A stretch of DNA of 13,184 nucleotides from Bacteroidales bacterium (GTDB lineage Bacteria; Bacteroidota; Bacteroidia; Bacteroidales; UBA932): NCBI GenBank assembly GCA_016303175.1, contig JAEDMF010000033.1, positions 1 through 13,184 on the forward strand. Direction: 5' to 3'. Made by a program: the position numbers and the translations under genes. A model generated the notes under the pieces. It was not told the origin of the DNA and did not search any database. It saw nothing but the letters and a program-made list of their open reading frames with translations. Of this stretch, positions 8,008 through 13,184 are shown piece by piece (the stretch's first letter is position 1; each line of letters opens with the position of its first letter).

Positions 8008-8773
8008 CAGCCTTGTTTTCGGACCCATACACTCGCGCAGATTGGGGTCTTCCCTGGGCATAAACCTCTTGCCCCGGGACGGTAAGTTGTGCAATTTCGA
8101 CTGTGTGTATTGTGAATGTGGCTGGAACAGGGACGGGCGCGGTTCAACTGCCTTGCCGACGTCTTCCGACGTAGCCTTGGCCCTTGAGCAGAAACTGTCT
8201 TCCTGCATTGAAGAGGGCATTGCGGTGGACTCCATTACCTTTTCCGGTCACGGAGAACCCACCTTGCATCCTGACTTCGCCCGCATAGTTGACAATACTC
8301 TCGCTTTGCGTGACAAGTATATGCCCTGCGCCAAGGTTTCGGTCCTGTCAAATGCCACAACTTTGGATAGAGAGGATGTGCTGGAGGCTCTCAAGCGTGT
8401 GGATAATCCCATACTCAAGCTGGATGCCGGCACTAGTGCCGCCGCCCGCGCAATAAATCGGCCGGCAGATGCATCCTACAGCGTGGAAAAGGTGGTGGAA
8501 GGAATGGAAAAGTTCGGGGGAAATTTCATTCTGCAGACTATGATGCTACGGCCGCTCAATCCGTCGGAAAACCTGCCTGACTTTGCCGGCGACAAGGAAG
8601 AGTTGAAATCCTGGACGGAACTTGTGCTCCGCCTCAGGCCGCGCCTTGTGATGGTATATACCCTCGACAGAAGCACGCCGGATGCAGATTTGGAAAAATT
8701 GTCCGGACAGACGATGGAAAAACTGGTCCGCACTCTGAAGGAAAACGACATTAATGTACAGATAAACGATTGA
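7994..8773 (+). CDS. Radical SAM protein (COG0731-like)
   Basis: A 259-residue radical SAM enzyme. The cluster motif CNFDCVYC gives C33-x3-C37-x2-C40 for the [4Fe-4S] cluster that cleaves S-adenosylmethionine. The preceding FGPIHSRRLGSSLGINLLP and the downstream FSGHGEPTLHPDF (the GEPTL motif) are typical of the COG0731 group of Fe-S oxidoreductases. That group is distantly related to the wyosine enzyme TYW1, but most bacterial members have no known substrate. No SPASM-type Cys-rich C-terminal domain is seen, and the only other nearby Cys is C42, just after the motif. ATG at 7994 lies within the end of the DUF4296 gene, and deoC starts 2 bases after its stop. The reaction cannot be assigned from the sequence. 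Confidence 0.88.
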   Translation: MLRFDSLVFGPIHSRRLGSSLGINLLPRDGKLCNFDCVYCECGWNRDGRGSTALPTSSDVALALEQKLSSCIEEGIAVDSITFSGHGEPTLHPDFARIVDNTLALRDKYMPCAKVSVLSNATTLDREDVLEALKRVDNPILKLDAGTSAAARAINRPADASYSVEKVVEGMEKFGGNFILQTMMLRPLNPSENLPDFAGDKEELKSWTELVLRLRPRLVMVYTLDRSTPDADLEKLSGQTMEKLVRTLKENDINVQIND

Positions 8774-8775
8774 TT

Positions 8776-9657
8776 ATGAATTACCTTGAAAAATATTCAT
8801 TCCTGCCTAATCAGGCCGAAATTGACAGTGCTTTGGCCCTCATAGCCCAAAATGGCCACGAAGCTGACGCCCAAGTGCTTGAAACCTGTTTTTCGGCTAT
8901 GGACCTGACGACATTGAAATCTGACGACACAGCCTCATCGGTGGCGGCTCTGGTGGACAAGGTGAATGCCTTTGAGAAGGATTATCCGCAGTACCCTCTG
9001 CCTGCATCCATCTGTGTATATTCCAATTTTGCCGCTCTTGTCAGTTCGCGCAGGAACAATCCCGCCCTGCATACTACGGTGGTGTCAGCCTGCTTTCCCA
9101 CATCGCAGAGTTTCCTTCAGGTGAAGTTGCTCGAATGCAGGATGGCGGTTGAGGCCGGTGCCGACGAAGTGGACATAGTGCTTGCCCTGAACGCTTTCCT
9201 CAATGGCGATTATGAGGCGGCTTCGGAGGAAATACGCTCCATACGTCGTTGTGTGGACGAGGCGGCACCTGGCAGAAAGGTCATACTCAAGGTCATTCTC
9301 GAGACGGGCCTGCTTGTGAGTGCGGAGAGGATTGCCCAGGCTTCATTTCTCGCGATGGAGGCCGGCGCTGACTTTATCAAGACTTCTACCGGCAGGGTGA
9401 ACGTGAATGCCACGCCCGCCGCTGCATACGTGATGTGCCAGTGCATACGCAGATATACGGAAGCTACAGGCCGTATGGTGGGCTTCAAACCTGCGGGCGG
9501 AATGTCCACGGCCGAGGATGCAGTAGTATATTACAACATAGTGAAGGCTGTGTTGGGAGAGAAATGGCTTTGCAGGGAGTATTTCCGTCTGGGTGTGAGC
9601 CGTATGGCCAACAATCTTCTGTCCGCAATGGAGAAAAGGCAGCTTGCCGTGTTTTAA
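8776..9657 (+). CDS. deoC: Deoxyribose-phosphate aldolase
   Basis: A 293-residue class I aldolase that splits 2-deoxyribose-5-phosphate into acetaldehyde and glyceraldehyde-3-phosphate in deoxynucleoside breakdown. Catalytic elements: EVDIVLALNAF with Asp133, KVILETG with Lys172, the Schiff-base Lys202 in DFIKTSTGRVNVNATP, and the second essential Lys238 in GFKPAGGMST. It is longer than the roughly 250-residue E. coli enzyme because of N-terminal and loop additions, as in other Bacteroidota. The frame extends two codons upstream to a TTG that overlaps the previous stop; the ATG at 8776, two bases after that stop, is the simpler start. No thymidine phosphorylase or phosphopentomutase genes are nearby, so this is not a classical deo operon. 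It is the last gene of the operon, followed by the terminator at 9769. Confidence 0.95.
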   Translation: MNYLEKYSFLPNQAEIDSALALIAQNGHEADAQVLETCFSAMDLTTLKSDDTASSVAALVDKVNAFEKDYPQYPLPASICVYSNFAALVSSRRNNPALHTTVVSACFPTSQSFLQVKLLECRMAVEAGADEVDIVLALNAFLNGDYEAASEEIRSIRRCVDEAAPGRKVILKVILETGLLVSAERIAQASFLAMEAGADFIKTSTGRVNVNATPAAAYVMCQCIRRYTEATGRMVGFKPAGGMSTAEDAVVYYNIVKAVLGEKWLCREYFRLGVSRMANNLLSAMEKRQLAVF

Positions 9658-9768
9658 AGATTCCTAAAGACCTGAAACGGGGAAAGGCCTGCAACTGCCT
9701 GTGCCATAGTTTCCCGGGCTTGGGATTTGCGGACAAGTTTCTTCCTCCTTCTGCATTTTGTTTTATTG

Positions 9769-9803
9769 AAAACGCCCCTCTGCGAGTGCAGGGAGGCGTT
9801 TTT
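9769..9803 (+). terminator. Intrinsic terminator after deoC
   Basis: A 13-base-pair stem (AACGCCCCTCTGC with GCAGGGAGGCGTT) has one mismatch and one G-T pair, a four-base loop GAGT, and a run of five T at its foot. It lies about 110 bases after the deoC stop and before the promoter of the next operon. On the minus strand it is followed by TTTT, but no minus-strand gene needs it. Confidence 0.85.
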
Positions 9804-9810
9804 GTAAACT

Positions 9811-9839
9811 TAAACGTTTTGAAACGGACTAAACGCTTT
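9811..9839 (+). promoter_or_regulatory. Candidate operator: direct repeats TAAACG(T/C)TTT
   Basis: TAAACGTTTT at 9811-9820 and TAAACGCTTT at 9830-9839 are direct repeats 19 bases apart, about two helical turns. A third AAACG at 9822-9826 falls between them, so AAACG recurs at steps of 10 and 9 bases on one DNA face. The array ends 8 bases before the -7 box and covers the place where a -33 box should be, which is not found at the normal distance. This is the arrangement expected for an activator site; the regulator is unknown. Confidence 0.4.
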
Positions 9840-9847
9840 CTGTATTA

Positions 9848-9855
9848 TAGTTTTG
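9848..9855 (+). promoter_or_regulatory. -7 box of the metallopeptidase/Mfa2-like operon
   Basis: TAGTTTTG matches TAnnTTTG exactly. Transcription would start near 9861, about 10 bases before the ATG at 9871. The TTG at 9853 that would extend the first gene lies inside this box, which argues for the ATG. A TTTG occurs at 9818-9821, but at 26 bases it is too far for a standard -33 box. Confidence 0.55.
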
Positions 9856-9870
9856 CCGAAAAATGAGATT

Positions 9871-11448
9871 ATGAGACAGAAAGCATTATGTCTGTGCGCT
9901 GCCATTGCGCTTCTGGGCGCCTGCAGCAAGAATGTGCCTGCCGGCTTATCTGGAGGCTATGATCAGTATTCAGTCCGGCACGGGGAAATCATCCTCGGGA
10001 ACAAGTTGGAAAATCCCTATTCCACAGAAAATGTGAAGAGTGCCTTCGCTGCCCTGTATCCGACAAAATCTGTTTCGGATATACGCACAACCGATTACTA
10101 TGTGCGTTTCCTTCCGGAAACTCCGGACCAGTTGGATATGTTGAAAGAGATGGGTTTGTCTCTTATCGACCATCCTGTGGACTATACTGTACTGCAGGAG
10201 GGAGACTATTACAGGGACCCCTCTCTTTCCGCGGATGCAATCACTTGGCAGTACGCCGTGGTGGACAAGGATTTCGTTTTTCCGGAGCATATACGCTACG
10301 ATCTGCTTCAGGAATGTTACCTTGCAGAGCACGATACCCCTTCAAAGGCACTTGACGGGGTGGATTGGGATGCTGTGGAGGCGGAGGCATTTCGCCTGAC
10401 CGGCAATGAATCCCTGCTGTCGGAGGCGGGGACCAGGGGTCAGAAGGAAGTCAAGCCCTCGGGCAGGATTATGATAGTGGACGACAAGGCTGCCGGAGCC
10501 ACGCCTGCGGGGCTTTCCGGAGTTAAGATACAGTGTAATGTGTTCGTGAAATTTGCCTCAACCTATACCGACAGGGAGGGATATTATACTATGCCGAAGA
10601 GTTTTTCAGCAAAACCGAGGTATAGGTTGATTTTCAAGAATGAGAAAGGTTTTTCCATAGGATTCAATTCCATCTTTTACCCGGCTTCCGTCTCCACCCT
10701 CGGCAAGGCTTCGAACGAGGGCATAACCATGGTCATTACGAAGAATTCCGACCGTGCTCTTTTCCGCAGGAGTGCAGTCAGTAATGCGTGCTACGAGTAT
10801 TATGAAACTTGTTCCGACAGTGCCTTGGGTCTGACTCCGCCTCCTTCGGATTTGTGTATTTGGACCTTCGATATCATTGATGCTTCGAGCGCAGTTATGC
10901 TCCATCACGGTACCGTGCTGGATAAAGAGAGCAAAAATCTTTATTTCAGGCTTGCGAGTATGGTCGTGGCCTTTTTCGGCCCGGACGTTACGATAGGCTC
11001 CAAATATTGTGAGGACTATCAGTCCATTTTTGACCTTACGGTGCACGAACTTGCTCACGCCACCCATTTCCAACGTGTCGGCAAAGCGTGGTGGGACAGA
11101 TACATAGCCTATATCGTAAAATGTTTCATAAAGGGGGAGTCTCTCTACGGACACAGCCAGTTGGAGGATTCCGGGATTTGCGCGACGGGCGAAATGTGGG
11201 CATATTATTTGGGCAGTCTGATGCATATGAGCCGATACGGCGGTTCCAATCCCAATTTTGGCAGCGGTGAGTGGTTCCATCCGCAGATTTTCACGTATCT
11301 TGATGAAAGGGGCATATCAAGCCGTATGATACTTGCCGCCTTGAAGCCTTCGGTGGTGGATATGGACACTTTGCGGGATGAGCTTTGTTCTTTGTATCCC
11401 GACAGGAAGAGGATTATTGATCAAGCTTTCAACCGTTATGGCTTGTAA
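9871..11448 (+). CDS. Predicted zinc metallopeptidase lipoprotein
   Basis: A 525-residue lipoprotein: MRQKALCLCAAIALLGAC ends in lipobox LGAC with Cys18. Residues about 40-160 form a region containing YVRFLPETPDQLDMLKEMG and EGDYYRDPS that I recall from uncharacterised Bacteroidota lipoproteins. Residues about 197-260 look like a carboxypeptidase-regulatory-type beta fold (SGRIMIVDD, then YTDREGYYTMP). The C-terminal part has HELAH (H392, E393, H396), the zincin HExxH motif, inside DLTVHELAHATHFQR. Glu441 in GEMWAYYLG, 45 residues further on, is a plausible third zinc ligand of gluzincin type; His399 is an alternative. The predicted activity is a surface or periplasmic peptidase with unknown substrate; I cannot assign a MEROPS family. 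The start is ATG 9871, not the upstream TTG 9853, because of the promoter and the signal peptide. Its end overlaps the DUF3575 gene by 11 bases. Confidence 0.75.
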   Translation: MRQKALCLCAAIALLGACSKNVPAGLSGGYDQYSVRHGEIILGNKLENPYSTENVKSAFAALYPTKSVSDIRTTDYYVRFLPETPDQLDMLKEMGLSLIDHPVDYTVLQEGDYYRDPSLSADAITWQYAVVDKDFVFPEHIRYDLLQECYLAEHDTPSKALDGVDWDAVEAEAFRLTGNESLLSEAGTRGQKEVKPSGRIMIVDDKAAGATPAGLSGVKIQCNVFVKFASTYTDREGYYTMPKSFSAKPRYRLIFKNEKGFSIGFNSIFYPASVSTLGKASNEGITMVITKNSDRALFRRSAVSNACYEYYETCSDSALGLTPPPSDLCIWTFDIIDASSAVMLHHGTVLDKESKNLYFRLASMVVAFFGPDVTIGSKYCEDYQSIFDLTVHELAHATHFQRVGKAWWDRYIAYIVKCFIKGESLYGHSQLEDSGICATGEMWAYYLGSLMHMSRYGGSNPNFGSGEWFHPQIFTYLDERGISSRMILAALKPSVVDMDTLRDELCSLYPDRKRIIDQAFNRYGL

Positions 11449-11998
11449 GTGGCGTTTGATGTTGTTTTTGGGTATGCTATTGTGCCTGGATGCGCAGGCT
11501 CAGCGTTTCCAATTGAGTACGAATGCCGGCACTTGGGCCCGTTTGGGAACTTTGAATGCCCAGTTCGAATACGGTTGCGCAAGAAACTGGACCGTCGGGA
11601 TTTCCGGTCGCTATAATCCGTTTACCTACAATAGGGGAGAGAGGAACCAGATGCAGATGCGGCAGAGAAGCGCTGCCCTGGGGGCAAGGTGGTGGCCCTG
11701 GCATATTTTCTCGGGATGGTGGCTGGGTACGGATTTGAGATGGCAGGAATACAATGTCGGCGGTTTGGCGGAAAGGCCCAGGACAGAAGAAGGTTGGAGG
11801 GTTGGCGCCGGTCTCAATGCGGGATATTCCTATATGATTTCTCCCCATTTCAATGTGGAGTTCGGTCTGGGTTTTTGGGCCGGAGGAAAGAAATACGCAG
11901 TCTATGCCTGTCCCGAATGCGGCCGTACACTGGAATCGGGAAGCAAGGCCTTTCTTCTCCCGGATGACCTGATAATTGCTTTTACCTATGTTTTTTGA
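11438..11998 (+). CDS. DUF3575 outer-membrane beta-barrel protein
   Basis: A 186-residue protein with signal peptide MACKWRLMLFLGMLLCLDAQAQ, probably cleaved after AQA or QAQ. The mature part alternates short beta strands rich in aromatic and Gly residues (NWTVGISGRYNPF, WWLGTDLRWQEYN, GWRVGAGLNAGYSY, FNVEFGLGFWAG) and ends in an aromatic residue (IAFTYVF), as outer-membrane barrels do. A CPECG motif near the end matches the conserved Cys pair that I recall in DUF3575. In Bacteroidota, DUF3575 genes often lie next to FimB/Mfa2-type fimbrial genes, which is the case here. The frame is open 20 codons further upstream, but ATG 11438 gives a proper signal peptide and overlaps the metallopeptidase stop by 11 bases, a sign of coupled translation. 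The exact role of the family is unknown. Confidence 0.82.
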   Translation: MACKWRLMLFLGMLLCLDAQAQRFQLSTNAGTWARLGTLNAQFEYGCARNWTVGISGRYNPFTYNRGERNQMQMRQRSAALGARWWPWHIFSGWWLGTDLRWQEYNVGGLAERPRTEEGWRVGAGLNAGYSYMISPHFNVEFGLGFWAGGKKYAVYACPECGRTLESGSKAFLLPDDLIIAFTYVF

Positions 11999-12095
11999 CA
12001 AATCATTCAGTCTGTTCTGCCCTTTTGCCGTCCCAGCGGCTTTTAAGTTCAGAGCCAGGAATACGGCGGCTTTTCCTCTTTGGGTCAAAGTCCCG

Positions 12096-12905
12096 GTGTC
12101 TTCTCAGCTTAGGAACAAGGCCCAGGTGATGGTCTTGTTTGCGGCCCTGATGGCGCTTTTTGCATCCTGTTCGATTCTTGAGGACAGGGATTCTTGCCCG
12201 AGACTGCTGCACCTGGACCTGTCGGCTCCGGAGAATCAGATTTGCGACGCCCTAAGGGTGGGGATATTCAGCGCCGGGGAAAAGCTCTACGAAGGAGTTG
12301 TCCCCCGTGAGGACTACCACAAGGGTTTGGATATCAGTTTTTCCTGCAGTGGGTCCTACTATGTGAATGTGGTGGATGAGGCCATTTTGTCCCTGCATTA
12401 TGTCAATGCGGACAGTGGTGTGAGGATTCTTCACGGAGGGCAGTGTCCTCAGGTGTATATGTATGCCAAGGAGTTGGACGCCTCCGTGATGGAGATGCGA
12501 GACACTGTGAGTGTCTGCAAGAACTATTGCTGTGTGTCCCTGGATTTTGTTGCGGAGGATCTGGATGAGTATGTGGTTGATATACAGGGCAAGGTCGCGG
12601 GTTATGGTATTGACGGTATGCCTCTTGCCGGGGAGTTTCTGTATTTGCCAGCCATAGACAATCCGTACTGTTGTACCTTCCGGCTTCCCCGTCAGGTGGA
12701 CGCATCCCTGAAATTGGGTATAACTCCCAAGTCCGGCGGAGAAACCAAATATTTCGCAGTAGGCAATTACATACTGCAAAGCGGGTATGACTGGCAGAAG
12801 AAAAATCTAGATGACATCTGTATGTCAATAGATTATTCCTCTACTCTCTTCACTTTGAGCGTCAACGGCTGGGAGCATCAGGAGATTGCCGAAATAGAGA
12901 TATAG
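12096..12905 (+). CDS. FimB/Mfa2-family lipoprotein (fimbrial anchor-like)
   Basis: A 269-residue lipoprotein. The hydrophobic segment AQVMVLFAALMALFASC and the following CSILEDRDSCP match the start of mature FimB/Mfa2 proteins (PF08842), which typically read CS...ED...CP. In Porphyromonas gingivalis FimB and Mfa2 anchor fimbriae in the outer membrane and limit their length. Besides the lipid Cys25 there are ten more Cys, including two CC pairs (KNYCCVS, NPYCCTF), so disulfides are likely. The frame is open back to ATG 11976, but that would put about 65 residues before the lipid Cys. GTG 12096 gives MSSQLRNKAQ plus the hydrophobic core and is chosen; ATG 12129 is possible but leaves no basic residue. 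The 97 bases after the DUF3575 stop then hold no clear promoter. No fimbrillin gene follows: a convergent clpC begins 14 bases on. Family call moderately sure, start uncertain. Confidence 0.72.
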   Translation: MSSQLRNKAQVMVLFAALMALFASCSILEDRDSCPRLLHLDLSAPENQICDALRVGIFSAGEKLYEGVVPREDYHKGLDISFSCSGSYYVNVVDEAILSLHYVNADSGVRILHGGQCPQVYMYAKELDASVMEMRDTVSVCKNYCCVSLDFVAEDLDEYVVDIQGKVAGYGIDGMPLAGEFLYLPAIDNPYCCTFRLPRQVDASLKLGITPKSGGETKYFAVGNYILQSGYDWQKKNLDDICMSIDYSSTLFTLSVNGWEHQEIAEIEI

Positions 12906-12910
12906 TGGCA

Positions 12911-12940
12911 TCCGGAACCCTACACCTTGATTGTTCCGGA
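12911..12940. repeat. Inverted repeat between convergent genes
   Basis: TCCGGAAC at 12911-12918 and GTTCCGGA at 12933-12940 are perfect 8-base arms with a 14-base loop that contains the clpC stop codon. The RNA could form a hairpin on either strand, but neither side is followed by a T run, so it is not a standard intrinsic terminator. It may protect or end the converging transcripts, or be chance. Confidence 0.3.
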
Positions 12941-13184
12941 AGTGGCGCCGGGGCGCATGCGGGAGTTGATGAGTTTCTCGGAAACGGGGTCCTCTATCAG
13001 CTCGAGTATGGCCTTGCGCAGGGGTCTTGCTCCGAATTCCGGATTATATCCCTGTTCTGCGACCTTGCTGCGGGTTGAACTGCTGATGATGAGATTGTAG
13101 CCGAGGGCTTTGACTCGTTTGCGGATTTTGTCAATTTCTATAGAGATGATTTTGTCTATGTCTTTTCTGCTCAGGGAGTTAAAG
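12920..13184 (-). CDS. clpC: ClpC-type AAA+ unfoldase, C-terminal part (5' end outside window)
   Basis: Translating the minus strand from the right edge gives 88 codons including the stop, ending GATSGTIKV. The sequence has the C-terminal small subdomain of the second AAA+ module of Hsp100 proteins: LSRKDIDKIISIEIDKI, then GYNPEFGARPLRKAI with the sensor-2 Arg of GAR, and LELIEDPVSEKLI. The helix KRVKALGYNL and the short tail after IEDP resemble ClpC (the Clp protease ATP-binding subunit of Bacteroidota) more than ClpB, but ClpB cannot be excluded from this fragment. ClpC unfolds proteins for ClpP. The gene is convergent with the Mfa2-like gene, 14 bases apart, and is functionally unrelated to it as far as can be seen. 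Confidence 0.75.
   Translation of the reverse strand, partial: FNSLSRKDIDKIISIEIDKIRKRVKALGYNLIISSSTRSKVAEQGYNPEFGARPLRKAILELIEDPVSEKLINSRMRPGATSGTIKV

Noticed and set aside
9658..9768. Small RNA or small gene between deoC and its terminator
   Set aside because: The 110 bases contain no TAnnTTTG box, no ORF with a signal and no clear fold; most simply a long 3' untranslated end.
9853..9870. TTG start giving six extra codons on the metallopeptidase
   Set aside because: The TTG is part of the -7 box TAGTTTTG, so it should not be in the message; ATG 9871 gives a normal lipoprotein signal.
10606..11280. 224-codon minus-strand ORF inside the metallopeptidase gene
   Set aside because: It is antisense to a gene with lipobox, HExxH and operon context; the translation shows no domain or signal peptide.
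12030..12050. Attenuator-like hairpin GCCG-TCCCAG-CGGC followed by TTTT
   Set aside because: The stem is only four pairs, too weak to support as a terminator or riboswitch.
11477..12088. 203-codon minus-strand ORF across DUF3575 and the following gap
   Set aside because: No domain is seen, and it overlaps a clear barrel protein with a signal peptide on the other strand.

Overview
The window reads as chromosomal DNA of a Bacteroidales bacterium (phylum Bacteroidota). Support comes from a Bat locus (batC, batD, batE), a DUF4296 lipoprotein, a DUF3575 barrel protein, a FimB/Mfa2-family lipoprotein, and intergenic boxes of the form TAnnTTTG, the -7 element of this phylum. Base composition is balanced and looks even across the window. 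Genus cannot be told from the sequence. There are no tRNA or rRNA genes, IS elements, CRISPR arrays or phage genes.

Layout. (1) 1-3057, plus: the 3' end of batC with a strongly Asn/Gln-rich tail, then one long ORF that joins BatD and BatE in frame, with an internal signal-peptide-like segment at the joint. (2) 3063-4019, minus: a secreted alpha/beta-hydrolase esterase, convergent with batDE and divergent from ftsY; two -7 boxes on opposite strands lie in the 69-bp gap between the start codons. (3) 4089-9657, plus: a tightly packed five-gene operon, ftsY - pheT - DUF4296 lipoprotein - radical SAM protein - deoC, closed by a good intrinsic terminator at 9769-9803. (4) 9871-12905, plus: a second operon with its own promoter and a candidate repeat operator. 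It encodes a lipoprotein with a zinc-protease motif, a DUF3575 outer-membrane barrel and a Cys-rich FimB/Mfa2-like lipoprotein. (5) 12920-13184, minus: the C-terminal end of a ClpC-type AAA+ unfoldase, running off the window.

How the genes work together. The Bat genes are envelope and stress-tolerance genes usually found next to a MoxR ATPase. The ftsY operon mixes housekeeping roles: SRP receptor, Phe-tRNA synthetase beta chain and deoxyribose-phosphate aldolase. The 9871-12905 operon is the most interesting part. It looks like a cell-surface module with a predicted lipoprotein zincin, a barrel and a fimbrial-anchor-like lipoprotein, but no fimbrillin subunit gene lies with it in the window. 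Its function is unknown, and it is the best candidate here for an undescribed system.

Several starts were moved from the longest possible ORF because of promoter position or signal-peptide placement: the esterase, deoC, the metallopeptidase, the DUF3575 protein and the Mfa2-like protein. Each entry gives the reason.
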